Positions 33,901 through 41,031 of a stretch of DNA of 51,384 nt are shown here, piece by piece. This DNA is from a virus. Each line of letters opens with the position of its first letter. The stretch's first letter is position 1. A program made the position numbers and the translations under genes. The notes beneath the pieces were generated by a model. That model saw nothing but the letters and a program-made list of their open reading frames with translations, was not told the DNA's origin and did no database searches. The stretch spans positions 1 through 51,384 of IMG/VR virus record IMGVR_UViG_3300036792_000159; one strand, given 5' to 3'.

Positions 33901-34335
33901 AGCGATCGTAGGACGACCCAGAGAAGCTACCCTGGCTTCGGCCGCTGCAAAGCTGGCCTCATCTATCTCGGCGAAGAGAGTGGTCGTTACCGGCTCCGAG
34001 AAGATGTGCTTTTTGATGCCACCCTCTTCAAACCCCAGATCCTCGACCTTGGCCTTCAGAGTTGTTATAGCCGGATCCTCGGCAATGTGCTTTTTGATTG
34101 CGAACTCTTCGAAGGCCAGATCATCGAAGTGGACGTTGATGTCGACGTCTATCGGTGCAGACGTCGCGGCCCGGAGCTGGTCGATTTTTTTGTGGGTATT
34201 GTCGATAGACACCCCCGCAGCCTCAACGGTTCCAGCCACTTTCTCCCACTGCTTGTTATAGGCAGACAGTTCGGAGTTGGCCTTATTCAGACCATCTATG
34301 GTGACCTTCGCGCTGAGGACTACGGCGGGGAGCAT
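27919..34335 (-). CDS. Tape measure protein with two peptidoglycan-hydrolase domains
   Basis: The 2138-residue length, Ala/Gly hydrophobic stretches (about residues 270-330 and 800-850) and long coiled coils (about 850-1020 and 1640-1900) identify the tape measure. An M23-like domain lies at about 1195-1320 (WGRIDQGQDMAGSGP ... PHLEMGF); some metal ligands differ from canonical M23. A tail-lysozyme domain follows (about 1400-1530, GILGNAWQESGWDPG ... GFLGFT). At roughly 0.15 nm per helical residue the tail could be up to about 300 nm. It starts just after the chaperone stop with GAAGGG. Confidence 0.95.
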   Translation of the reverse strand: MLPAVVLSAKVTIDGLNKANSELSAYNKQWEKVAGTVEAAGVSIDNTHKKIDQLRAATSAPIDVDINVHFDDLAFEEFAIKKHIAEDPAITTLKAKVEDLGFEEGGIKKHIFSEPVTTTLFAEIDEASFAAAEARVASLGRPTIAPVITVAMGGSGGGAGGVGGTSEAGAFSAASLTKNMTQIRQWDRGHPNFFSSTGSSAGSNDIQKLIQMMQVMTAGRGGSRPNSDASGFGIDAAQLFTGHSGGGGGRSVLPWWGRLATGGGRLPGAGSLGSFAGFGAEHFALSLGGVLGSGLAATAGGGLLAAGTAGKIAVGAGSDALVSAATIAGTKEITEAQTKWNEAIKQYGYYSTQARTAQKNFNEAMREAGPAGKAELQLGEHAKHLEKLFKNESAPARKQSAMLLGQGLDVAEAFVPKISNAADENFKIINKDIKPLFKWLEGPQGMGIFDTLENKFKEDLPTSIHAFTQAIEFILKTVADASKFTGGFTESLDKFFTKWNEPQNFSIWEEHIENLIEDFHLWMGFLKDVGKLLMDIFSNDAHTGSAIVIALDEMINKADAWVNSTEGSGQLHNIFQIHKEEIIALLKIIPPMVTLFRQVYMQVAPPLVAAATAVLGIIARILVAFTETGPIAKWALGIAVITTKMGLLKPVLAWLWAQMGLLPAKLTAQEVSNDKLVASNEALATSNADLAASFEAVTAAATDSSVASEIGSVGAPARSVRSAQSMEQLFPEAIPPNGQMSLFGTAPKNAITKDAEQVAGSGRSMATGLMSSFAAAIPAAAAAYGVVNLLTSVVSGGKNHLKEAGFEAGGSIVGGLAGFFVGGPVGAMLGVGLGSLGGELLSKLFESSPKHPFAERLEAEVRSAKSADSLFKNALSGMESAEKKLAQDRSGNRKTTVAMHEAEKNLNEVVKKYGPISEQAHEAEKELSEIRKENQEHTEAWASVQELSKVKQEEAIAVSKEVINNDKTLIPGLREKIENAKEYERENGKTTETTKKVAEAEEELVNTQKKLHEAFKVLKQLQPELAAQYHNMTDGQHKWGKDYIALLPQMSAATTTMAQKHELALLRAGHQTGNFSVEVQEAMEASEKSIESMSGNGVSNIGVLMDTLSSSLQELGISPIKFHGKKNRIAQHQGHTGRGKQTGGMVVPGGGSGDSVPLTAMVEPGEIVHVLNRSASKKLGQLEALNKSVPRFQEGGAMGGYVYPFSPGISWGRIDQGQDMAGSGPIAAIGDAQVIAGSQGGWPGTGDGLVYQLLNGPRSGQDIYVYENVKRTVGIGSKVSAGQTIADLLPAYPHLEMGFSDPSGTPLANPEYVGKEDGTETKYGKEMHAFLEALASGGGKAIFSGAGGNMGALGATVKKIGEPKVEGPAGMLKELDQGVTHKATMAVNQFLKEQVGSMSGGKFTEIAGNNAVEAAGKTLLANGLNRIGASGILGNAWQESGWDPGAVGSGGGGFLGFTAGEISLAALEHAAEVKGKAWKDPSFQMAFALEHISGSIISGLNASKSPGDAARFFMEEWEHPAVATENLANREAGAEKAFSMGLQKGGTVEHPIKVIEEIVQGAGAKKPAPVVKAQAKVKPLLHTIEGIGIKGPQLNRLAALTTDEEKYGEYATNAEALDKTVQAPAKEIEKLEKEGKPTEWLVQGKSNGKNDGQWLNMKLGSLVTLHNQLVKAHEVVAGKKAYVVKIFKSSKKQLDEVMKNIRQAESHKRDVEKKIHEFEKEVTKLEQEIKTIELAKNQNTKQLEKEQKQLEHDLTKAENQKQTAAVHAQEQSLREQIRDKQHAINNTGAVSHESVKALNEQINDTNKKIHGDQKAVKEIERNVTRFQRQETTLDEVIPTLESQREGLEQTEYGIYSSGGSVGNQNFVGLQTVQGLGGSLGHWGHAPAMNEVGGEVFATEQQLQSIDEALHPHIEAITETESEAREKPMREMEAAMALAELTPGSEDNMKILEQEKAFESRRLGEAQASGNLEEIIQWADALKGTEEAITGGSGTSQKAEELLRIQEELNVTLEKENTALKAETPVMAKFASVSAIANAGGFAKGGMVAATVGENGVETLLVPNGSNVVSNAERRSVVADARSQRANINFEEVHFHEAEGRVSGKANGEPFDQQVDSINRDTVRQASWGRTPGGSRDRT

Positions 34336-34338
34336 CTA

Positions 34339-34924
34339 TTACCCTTCGTCAGCTTGTTCTCGGGACTCTTTGGCGAGTTGCACGTAGTACAGCCTCCAGA
34401 GTTCCTCCCTCTCTTGGCTGATACTATCGAGCATCGCTTCTATGTCGATCCAGCCAAAGTCACGTGCTAGCTGGTGGTGAAACCTCAGTTGACTCGTTGG
34501 ATCCGCGAAGATCCTCCTGTGCTTTTTTCAACTGATCCTTCTGGATGCCGGAGTTTTCGTCGAGCCATTTGATGACCCGAGCAAACCCTGGCCCCGAGGT
34601 GAGGTGCAACTGCCGGACCTGTTCGTTGGTCCACTGGGGATCCTGAACTCCCAGCTCGAACTGCATGATCTCCATCTCAGCCCAGGCTACGGCCGTTTCA
34701 CCTTCTCGGATTGCAAAGCCACGCTGTTTGATGCGCGCGCTCTCCGAGGCGGTGAAAGACCGCAGCTGGACTGAGTAACCCCACTCAGGGATGTCGACCC
34801 ATTCGGTCTTCAGGTCTTTCGGTGCGGCAGAGAGAATCTGCTCGACCGATCCTTTGGGGAGTTTGCCCTGTTGGACGTTTTTTACAGCCTCGCCCACGGA
34901 CGGAGTGTTCGGTGTTTCTGTCAT
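34339..34924 (-). CDS. Tail assembly chaperone, frameshifted long form (G-T type)
   Basis: The short chaperone frame overlaps a second open frame ending at 34339, just before the tape measure. The second frame encodes a helical domain, with HHQLARDFGWIDIEAML, then ISQEREELWRLYYVQLA, typical of T-type chaperones, and has no start of its own. Joining them needs a +1 (or -2) shift between 34528 and 34463. If the shift is at the A6G run the product is about 194 residues. Such long forms bind the tape measure during tail assembly. Confidence 0.8.
34460..34924 (-). CDS. Tail assembly chaperone, short form (G type)
   Basis: A 154-residue protein between the tail tube and tape measure genes, with AAGGAG before the ATG. 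The middle (VDIPEWGYSVQLRSFTASES, then FELGVQDPQWTNEQVRQL) matches siphovirus tail chaperones with the usual tail-assembly GpG position. Its last 25 residues are low-complexity Ser/Thr/Pro and overlap the T frame. Confidence 0.85.
   Translation of the reverse strand: MTETPNTPSVGEAVKNVQQGKLPKGSVEQILSAAPKDLKTEWVDIPEWGYSVQLRSFTASESARIKQRGFAIREGETAVAWAEMEIMQFELGVQDPQWTNEQVRQLHLTSGPGFARVIKWLDENSGIQKDQLKKAQEDLRGSNESTEVSPPAST
34522..34528 (-). other. Candidate frameshift site AAAAAAG
   Basis: In the short chaperone frame two AAA Lys codons are followed by G. The T frame opens just upstream here, after a TGA at codon register AGT-TGA, so the shift must occur at or after this run. A Lys tRNA on AAA can re-pair with AAG for +1, or slip back two bases. 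AGGAGG occurs a few bases downstream. Confidence 0.55.
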
Positions 34925-34950
34925 CTAACTCGTTCTCCTTGGTTGTACTG

Positions 34951-35370
34951 CTATTCGGTGAGACGTTCGATGCCCTGTTCGCCTACGTTTTTGAGGTTGA
35001 CCTGCGTGGTAGACGCCTGGCCGACCTGACCCGACAGAGGGTCGTAGGAGAACAGCTGACTTTCCATCTTGTACATCGGGTTCGTCGGAGATTTCGCTGC
35101 TTTCACAGGGAGAATTTCGACGAAGAACGGGTTTTCACCCTGCGACAGAGGCCACAGAGTTGCGTCTACCTGCGCAACTTCGTAGTCCATGATGAACGTG
35201 ATCTGCATGGAACCGTCGCCGAGTCCCTTGCCGGTCTGTTTGTTCACGGCACCGAAAGTGGTCAGATCGACTTCCTCTGACGTAGTCGTGATCGCGACCT
35301 GGTTTGCCCTGTTGGACAAGTCCACGCCGTTGATGACGATTTTCGGTTTCCGTAGAATGAACTTTGCCAT
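34951..35370 (-). CDS. Major tail tube protein
   Basis: A 139-residue beta-rich protein with the actinophage tail-tube pattern: NGVDLSNRANQVAITTTSEE, DLTTFG, a Gly-rich loop, IMDYEVAQVDATLWPL and NPMYKM. The gene lies upstream of the tail chaperones as expected. It would polymerise into the tail tube. Confidence 0.85.
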   Translation of the reverse strand: MAKFILRKPKIVINGVDLSNRANQVAITTTSEEVDLTTFGAVNKQTGKGLGDGSMQITFIMDYEVAQVDATLWPLSQGENPFFVEILPVKAAKSPTNPMYKMESQLFSYDPLSGQVGQASTTQVNLKNVGEQGIERLTE

Positions 35371-35661
35371 CTACTTCCCTCTTTTCTCTGTGCCACTCGG
35401 CGTGGACGCCTCGGGCTTGATGTCCGGATCCTCGGCGGTCGTCCCCGGGGCAACCCCGGCTTCGTCCCCTGTGGCCGGCTGCTCCTCTGCCACCTCTGTG
35501 GGTGCAGGCTCGTCGTCCTCAATTTTGTCATTGAGGATCTTCAGACCCCCGCCTTCGATGAGAGTCTTCTCCTGGTAGGCGGGTAGATCTGCGATGAATT
35601 TCTTGTGGGGAGAGTGGCCCAGAATCTCGGTCGGACCGATGTTCTCGTATTCTTTCTTCAT
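35371..35661 (-). CDS. Small tail-region protein with acidic disordered end
   Basis: A 96-residue protein with a short globular start (LGHSPHKKFIADLPAYQEKT) and a Glu/Pro/Ala/Thr-rich disordered second half. It sits between the terminator-like and tail tube genes, so a role in tail assembly is likely. No family recognised. Confidence 0.65.
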   Translation of the reverse strand: MKKEYENIGPTEILGHSPHKKFIADLPAYQEKTLIEGGGLKILNDKIEDDEPAPTEVAEEQPATGDEAGVAPGTTAEDPDIKPEASTPSGTEKRGK

Positions 35662-36077
35662 TCTTTCTTCTCCACTATGAGGTCGTAGTTGTGTCCTGTG
35701 TGCTGGAACCTCTCTCCATCACTTGGCTCCAAGTAGTTGATAATTGATGCGGACCTTACGAACAGCACGTCGTAACCATCGATGGAAAGTTCTTCACTGT
35801 TGAGTAGTTCCTTGCAGCGTCTGTCGATGGACTCAGCCTGCTTGGGGGTTCCTACTCCTTTGACTGCTACCTGACCTTCTTCCATAGGTTCACCCCCGAA
35901 GCACCACGATTCATTGCCTGTGGGGTTTTCGAAGATCACGTACGGCAACTCTGCTTCGGGGTTCTGCGGAGCCAGCTGGTAGTACACGCCGGTGGCCAGT
36001 TCCTTGAGCACAGGGTCTTCTTTCAGGAACGACTCCAACGCAGCGCGTACCGGATCGACTTCAGCTTCTGTGGTCAT
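35658..36077 (-). CDS. Tail terminator/completion protein (DUF3168-like)
   Basis: A 139-residue alpha/beta protein in the tail terminator position. It starts VRAALESFLKEDPVLKELA, has a Y..LAPQNPEAELPYVIF strand, and ends with a paired strand region (HTGHNYDLIVE). This is the layout of tail terminators that cap the tail tube. Confidence 0.7.
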   Translation of the reverse strand: MTTEAEVDPVRAALESFLKEDPVLKELATGVYYQLAPQNPEAELPYVIFENPTGNESWCFGGEPMEEGQVAVKGVGTPKQAESIDRRCKELLNSEELSIDGYDVLFVRSASIINYLEPSDGERFQHTGHNYDLIVEKKE

Positions 36078-36400
36078 AGTGCGTATATCTCCGCAACGAA
36101 CGCCTCGAATTCATCTCTGGCTTCTGCTATCGCAGGACGCAACATCGGGTGGGCCGACATATACCGCGTCCCGTACTCGTTGTAGACGGCGTATCTCACA
36201 AGGTTGAAGACGGTCCCTTCGGCCTTGGTATCATCCATGTCGAATTTCCATTCGGAGCGCATCAACCCTGTGTCTACTCGTGAATGACCCATGGCCTTCT
36301 GCACGACGACTGCGCAGGTTTTCTCCACGGCGAGCCGAGCCTTGACAGGAGACTCGTCTATCAGACGAGGAAGCTGTGTGATGAGGGCTACCTCTGACAC
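36074..36400 (-). CDS. HK97 gp10-like neck protein
   Basis: A 108-residue protein with the HK97 gp10 hallmarks: AMGHSRVDTGLMRSEWKFDM, then VFNLVRYAVYNEYGTRYM and HPMLRPAIAEA. These proteins join head and tail. It is coupled to both neighbours. Confidence 0.85.
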   Translation of the reverse strand: MSEVALITQLPRLIDESPVKARLAVEKTCAVVVQKAMGHSRVDTGLMRSEWKFDMDDTKAEGTVFNLVRYAVYNEYGTRYMSAHPMLRPAIAEARDEFEAFVAEIYAL

Positions 36401-36619
36401 TTAGTCCTCTCCGAAAGTCCTAAGATCGGGTCCGGGAGGAGTTATGCCCAGACGTTGTGCAGCGTGGTCGTACGCGCTTCCCAGGGCCTCCACAAGGCTA
36501 TCCGCCAGCACAGGGAGGACATCTGTGGGATCCTCGTCGGGTTCGGTCTTCCCCGATAGCTCGATCCAGACCTTGCGATTCTGGTCGATGTCTATGGATG
36601 CCTCGGCCTTGAGAATCAT
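36401..36619 (-). CDS. Small connector-region protein (72 aa)
   Basis: Starts at MILKAEASIDIDQ, the ATG overlapping the upstream stop (ATGA). One beta hairpin then an acidic helix. Unrecognised, but its place among connector genes suggests a structural or assembly role. Confidence 0.65.
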   Translation of the reverse strand: MILKAEASIDIDQNRKVWIELSGKTEPDEDPTDVLPVLADSLVEALGSAYDHAAQRLGITPPGPDLRTFGED

Positions 36620-37014
36620 GCGTCTACCTCTTTGGCTAGTAGTTGGATGGTGGCTTGATCGGTACGGTCGTTGATTGCAAGGATTTCCCATTTGGACCCG
36701 TCCGGCCGTTCGATCCTGTCGGTCTGCTTGACTTCGACCGATTCGTCCAGGGTGAAGATGTGATCCGTGAACTCGTTGATCTGAGACGCGATGACACCGC
36801 GAGGTTTGCCGCGTTTGTAGGAGTCGATGCGCGCTCGAACAGACGGAGCCTGTCTGCGATACTCAAGTTCGTAGCTTCCTCCACCGTCGTCGGTCTTGAC
36901 GGCTTTGAGGATGTAGACCTGTTCGGTCAACCCAACGCGGCGCCCCAGCTCTTTTGCCGTCTCCGGAAAGAGTTCCGTGCCGGGGCGGCCAGCCTTGTTG
37001 AGACCTCGAGTCAC
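36616..37014 (-). CDS. Head-tail stopper/joining protein
   Basis: A 132-residue beta-rich protein in the SPP1 gp16 position, with RQAPSVRARIDSYKRGKPRG, then IFTLDESVEVKQTDRIERPD, as in phage head-tail joining proteins. It probably closes the portal exit or docks the tail. Confidence 0.75.
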   Translation of the reverse strand: MTRGLNKAGRPGTELFPETAKELGRRVGLTEQVYILKAVKTDDGGGSYELEYRRQAPSVRARIDSYKRGKPRGVIASQINEFTDHIFTLDESVEVKQTDRIERPDGSKWEILAINDRTDQATIQLLAKEVDA

Positions 37015-37406
37015 CAGACTTCTCCGAACTGCTCCTTGCGGATTTCACGACGAGAGAACAGGTCGACGCCCATCTCGATGAGCTCGAAGTCCACCGCCTC
37101 ATCCGACATCGTTTCAAATTTGTCTGCGGTTTTTTCCATGGCAGCAGCCGTGGCAGGGCCGTCGGTCTCGAGTTCGAGGAACGTGATCTTCTTTGCTACC
37201 ATCGCCTCGTTGCCTGCCATGACGCGCAGGGCAGTGGCAGCTGACATCATCAGGTTCTGTTCCCACAGGTTGAGGAACGTTTCGATCTCGAGATCAGTAA
37301 AGACCCATTCGTCGCTCTCACCTTTGCCACCGATGTCAGAGATCAGCAGCCGGACCCGGCCGACCGCTTCTTCGAGGTTGTAGGTGTGAGTCGGGTCTTC
37401 AGGCAT
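37011..37406 (-). CDS. Head-tail adaptor protein
   Basis: A 131-residue helical protein following the capsid region. It begins EEAVGRVRLLISDIGG, then DLEIETFLNLWEQN and AATALRVMAGNEAM, the all-helical pattern of HK97 gp6/SPP1 gp15 adaptors that bind the portal. Confidence 0.8.
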   Translation of the reverse strand: MPEDPTHTYNLEEAVGRVRLLISDIGGKGESDEWVFTDLEIETFLNLWEQNLMMSAATALRVMAGNEAMVAKKITFLELETDGPATAAAMEKTADKFETMSDEAVDFELIEMGVDLFSRREIRKEQFGEVW

Positions 37407-37563
37407 GGCCCGTACGTTCCTTGTGGTACTGCATCACGGATTTCGACGTGAATTTCTGTCCGCAAGAACACTCGTTAGCCACCCCTGTGAGTTGCTTAGG
37501 AGGCTGGGAGGCCGGCTCTCGCCGACCCCCCTTGTCCTTGCCCATGTCAGGCATACCGGGCAT
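37399..37563 (-). CDS. Small C2H2 zinc-finger protein (54 aa)
   Basis: A short frame between the major capsid and adaptor genes. The C-terminus has CSCGQKFTSKSVMQYHKERTGH, that is Cys-x-Cys-x(12)-His-x(5)-His, a plausible single zinc finger. The first half is Pro/Gly/Lys-rich and disordered. The ATG follows the capsid stop by a few bases without a strong ribosome site. Function unknown. Confidence 0.65.
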   Translation of the reverse strand: MPGMPDMGKDKGGRREPASQPPKQLTGVANECSCGQKFTSKSVMQYHKERTGHA

Positions 37564-37567
37564 GGTG

Positions 37568-38740
37568 CTAGGCGCCCGAGCCGTTCGAGGCGACCGTGGC
37601 TTTGAAGCCACCGGTTTCCACCAGGCGCGTCCCACCAAGGACGTGCCGGATGCGCCATGCGTAGGAGTCATCGTCGAACGACTCCAGAGCGTCTCCACCT
37701 CCACCGATGCGGCGCGAAGTCGGAGCACGTTCGTACAGGCTCGGATCTTCGTAACCGCGCAGGAAGCCCATCTCGATGGCAGGGCGTCCCTCGTTGGGGC
37801 TGGCGAAAATGAACCAGCTGGTGGAACCATGTTCTTCCGAGGCGACGACTGGAATGTAACTCTCGATAGCGAGAGTCACGTTGTTCCTCATCCAGTTCTC
37901 AGCGATCAGCCGCTGTTTTTCGGTGCCGCCTTCGTTGTTGACCCAGATCTGCTGGGCGTTCAGGATGTTCTTTGCGGTCACCATGAGTGCCGGGGGCACG
38001 ACAAGGGTGACAGCGTCGATGTTGATCGGTTCCCCGTCGAAGTCCTTCATTTCCGCCAGCGTGAGCATGGCAGCCTGAAGCGCTTCGATGGACAGAGGCG
38101 GGTTTTTTTCCGCTCCCTTTTCGATCACATTCTTGAACGACGTTTTGTAGAGTTTTTCGTGCGGCCCTTTCTTGCCGACGAAAAGTTCCGTCGCGAACTT
38201 CATCTCTGAACGACGTGCCGCGCGGGCAAGCCTTTCCGGAGTACGCGTGAACGCATCCAGGTCGTCGTCGATCAGAGTCTCCCAGGACAGGTCGATACGA
38301 CGGCCGAACTTGGTGACCGCGTATTCGTCCTTCTTGTCCTGGAGCGGAGCCTCTCGGTATTCCCCTCGCTCCTTGATCGGGGGCAGTACGGACTCTGCAC
38401 CGTCGACGGCGAACCGTTTGACGTTGCGGAAATCCGGTACCGTGCTGCGGTGGCAGTATGCCTGCCACGTTGGCGTGGTCTCTCGGTAGTACCCGAGCAG
38501 GGTCCTGTCGAGAATGTCGGCGAACAGGAGAGGGAAGTCTGACGTCGTCAGAGCCTCTTCCATCAACCTCAGCCCTCGACGGGTTTTCCGTGCGCCCTCG
38601 ATCAGGCGCTGCGCCTCCATCATCTGTTTCGGGGAGGCCTTGTAGGTACCCATTTTGGTACCGATCCCCCCGAAGAGAGTCTGGATAGACGCCTCCTCGG
38701 CACGGAGGCTCTCTACAGCCTCCAGAATCTTCTCAGTCAT
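37568..38740 (-). CDS. Major capsid protein
   Basis: A 390-residue protein in the major capsid position between the decoration and connector genes. Features include a helical N-terminus, RETTPTWQAYC, FGRRIDLSWETLIDDDLDAF, then TLVVPPALMVTAKNILN and a C-terminal ASPNEGRPAIEMGFLRGYED. This is the pattern of Mu-gpT-like HK97-fold capsid proteins. No separate coiled N-terminal scaffold is needed because the protease/scaffold gene lies upstream. Confidence 0.88.
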   Translation of the reverse strand: MTEKILEAVESLRAEEASIQTLFGGIGTKMGTYKASPKQMMEAQRLIEGARKTRRGLRLMEEALTTSDFPLLFADILDRTLLGYYRETTPTWQAYCHRSTVPDFRNVKRFAVDGAESVLPPIKERGEYREAPLQDKKDEYAVTKFGRRIDLSWETLIDDDLDAFTRTPERLARAARRSEMKFATELFVGKKGPHEKLYKTSFKNVIEKGAEKNPPLSIEALQAAMLTLAEMKDFDGEPINIDAVTLVVPPALMVTAKNILNAQQIWVNNEGGTEKQRLIAENWMRNNVTLAIESYIPVVASEEHGSTSWFIFASPNEGRPAIEMGFLRGYEDPSLYERAPTSRRIGGGGDALESFDDDSYAWRIRHVLGGTRLVETGGFKATVASNGSGA

Positions 38741-38753
38741 TCAGTGACCCCTC

Positions 38754-39095
38754 TCAGGTCCCCAGTCGAACCAGGATCGTAGCTTCCGCTCCTGATACGA
38801 CTTCTTCCAGGGCGTATCCGACGAACACGCCTTCTTCGTTGTTCTTTCCCAGCACTCCGGATTTGGAGTACAGCTTGTCGCCGATTTCGATTTTCACGTT
38901 ACCGGCTTTGTTGACACCTTTGGCTTTGAGTTCGTAGACGCCACGAGTGGCGACCTCTGCTGTCCCATCGGCCAGCCTGTTGATCAGGGCTACGCCGGCG
39001 ATCTGTCCTATGATCACCAGGTTGCCCGAGACCGTTCCTTCCGGAACCGGCAGAGACAGGTTGATGCCTGCCGCAAATGCGCGATTCTTGGCCAT
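38754..39095 (-). CDS. Capsid decoration protein (DUF2190-like)
   Basis: A 113-residue beta-rich protein directly upstream of the capsid gene. It has NLVIIGQIAGVALINRLADG, an ELKAKGVNKAGNVKIEIGD segment and GVFVGYALEEVVSG, the DUF2190 pattern found in head decoration proteins. Confidence 0.8.
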   Translation of the reverse strand: MAKNRAFAAGINLSLPVPEGTVSGNLVIIGQIAGVALINRLADGTAEVATRGVYELKAKGVNKAGNVKIEIGDKLYSKSGVLGKNNEEGVFVGYALEEVVSGAEATILVRLGT

Positions 39096-39098
39096 CTT

Positions 39099-40655
39099 TT
39101 ACCGCCCCTCTGCGGCCTTCTCCGCCGCCTCTTTGGTCATACCCGACCGTTCGAAGGACTCGGTCAGGGCTTTCTTGTCGGACTCGGACAGCGGCTCATC
39201 CTCGTCGTCCAGGCCACCACCTCCGCCGCCACCGTTCAGGCTCTCGAAGATCCCGACGCTGGCGCCGACTCCCTCGACTTTGCCGTTCTCGTCGATCTTC
39301 TTGCCCGTGAGAGAGGCGATGTACTGAGCCTCTTTCTTGATCTCTTTGTTCGCCTTCTCTTCGAGGGCGCGCTCGTCGAGCGATCCATCGGCCAGCACAG
39401 GGAGGTCTCCGTAGAGGCTCGCCTCGATGACCCGCGTCTGCACGTCGACCGGGATCTTGTCTTTGCTCTCCCGGACGATCTTGGCAACGACGTTGCCTGC
39501 CTTCTCCTTGCGAAGAGACTCTTCGGCCTTGGTCGCCCGGTCCTCGGCTTCCTTGACCTTGGTCTTGCTTTCTTCGTCTTCCTTTTCCTTGTCCTTTTTG
39601 CTCATCGCCTCTGCTACTGCTGAAGCGACCGTGGCGTTGAGAGTTTTCTCATCGATCTCCACGTTTTTCTCCTTTGGTTGTGTACGGCCAGGGCCGCTTT
39701 CTTTGAACGGTACAGGGCAGCTGAGTTTGGAAGCCACCTTCTTGATGAAACCCTTTACGTCATCGCCTTTACCCCGACCGACCGACATGGCTGCGGCTTT
39801 GACATCTTCGCAGTTTGCCATGGGGAAGCGACCTCCGATGATGTTCCCCTTGTCGTCTTTGATCGGGATGGCCTGCCCTTTCTTGGCAAGCGCGATACGT
39901 TCGTCTTTACTGACGTCTCTCTCCAGGAAGAGGTCGTAGTACGTTTCCGCCTCCACGAGCTCCCCTGTGTTCCAGATCTCCATCTCCCCGATGCGCATGG
40001 CCTCGAAGATGATGTCGTCCTCAGGGATGCCGTTTTTCATCATCTCCTTGAGCAGATTTGCGGGAATCGGAGTCTTCCCCGCTGACTCAAGGATCGCGTT
40101 GAATGCGGTTACTGCCTGATCTTCGTAAGACGGCGTGTGCTCTCGCGCCGACTCGATCAGTGCTCCTACCTCACCCCCGGCACCTGCCTTGGTGACGTAG
40201 TCGATGGACAGGCCCTCTGTGAGGCTCTGGACGATCGGTCCCTCTTTGCCTCCGGCGGCGCCGTTCTCGGTGACACCGAAGGCACGGATGGACAACCCGA
40301 TGTCCTGGGCCAGTGCATCTATCGTCGGGATCCAGTGGTCGTAGACCTGTGCGACCGACACTGAGTCGACACCTGCCATCCGGGGAGTCTCGATGACTTT
40401 TCCCACCAGATCCCGAAGATCCCTCTCCGGTCGTTCCCGTTCCTCTTTCACCGTCGGGTGATTGAGATACATCTGGGTACCGGGAGGAAAGATCCTCGGG
40501 ATATCACGCTCGATTACCTCGGGAGCGTAGTACCCCGAAGATCCCCAACCGGACTTGATGACCGTTATATTCCGCCGAGCGCCAGACGGTGAGCCCTCCC
40601 TGAATGCTTGACCTATGGCTATGGACTCAGCTAGTTTTTTACGCTCGGTGGACAT
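39099..40655 (-). CDS. Prohead protease/scaffold fusion
   Basis: A 518-residue protein. The first 160 residues resemble a serine prohead protease fold, with a His in MYLNHPT and a Ser in GLSIRAFG. The next part carries a DUF6582-like segment (GRFPMANCEDVKAAAMSVGR, then a Cys-containing helix). The last 180 residues are a highly charged coiled coil ending in Gly and Asp/Glu repeats, typical of scaffolds. It would shape and then process the prohead. Confidence 0.75.
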   Translation of the reverse strand: MSTERKKLAESIAIGQAFREGSPSGARRNITVIKSGWGSSGYYAPEVIERDIPRIFPPGTQMYLNHPTVKEERERPERDLRDLVGKVIETPRMAGVDSVSVAQVYDHWIPTIDALAQDIGLSIRAFGVTENGAAGGKEGPIVQSLTEGLSIDYVTKAGAGGEVGALIESAREHTPSYEDQAVTAFNAILESAGKTPIPANLLKEMMKNGIPEDDIIFEAMRIGEMEIWNTGELVEAETYYDLFLERDVSKDERIALAKKGQAIPIKDDKGNIIGGRFPMANCEDVKAAAMSVGRGKGDDVKGFIKKVASKLSCPVPFKESGPGRTQPKEKNVEIDEKTLNATVASAVAEAMSKKDKEKEDEESKTKVKEAEDRATKAEESLRKEKAGNVVAKIVRESKDKIPVDVQTRVIEASLYGDLPVLADGSLDERALEEKANKEIKKEAQYIASLTGKKIDENGKVEGVGASVGIFESLNGGGGGGGLDDEDEPLSESDKKALTESFERSGMTKEAAEKAAEGR

Positions 40656-40676
40656 GACGGCTTCTCCTCTAGTTGA

Positions 40677-41009
40677 TCAGGACGACTTGACGATGAATGC
40701 TTCGATTTCGGTTGCGACGGTGAACGAGACTTCGACCTGGCCTTCTTCATTGTTGTACTTCGAGGGTTCGAAGCGGCCGAGGCAGAACATGCCTTCTTTG
40801 CAAGCCACTTCACGAGCGACGACGGCGATGCCATCGACTTTCTGCGTGACGGTGACTTTGACTTTCGATTCTGCCGCCCCTGCTTTGACGAAGAGGAGAG
40901 TGTCCCCATCGTTGGCGAACAGGATCGGGTTTCCCACCACAGGGGTGATTTTGGTTAGTTTTTTACCGGTGGTTGCCGGGTTGTCCGGAACCTTGACTTC
41001 TGCGGCCAT
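40677..41009 (-). CDS. Small virion-like beta protein (110 aa)
   Basis: An all-beta protein (NPILFANDGDTLLFVKAG, then VEVSFTVATEIEAFIV) between minor head and protease genes. A head decoration or minor capsid protein is likely from position. No family name can be given. Confidence 0.7.
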   Translation of the reverse strand: MAAEVKVPDNPATTGKKLTKITPVVGNPILFANDGDTLLFVKAGAAESKVKVTVTQKVDGIAVVAREVACKEGMFCLGRFEPSKYNNEEGQVEVSFTVATEIEAFIVKSS

Positions 41010-41031
41010 GGATCAGCTCCTTGTTGGTTGG

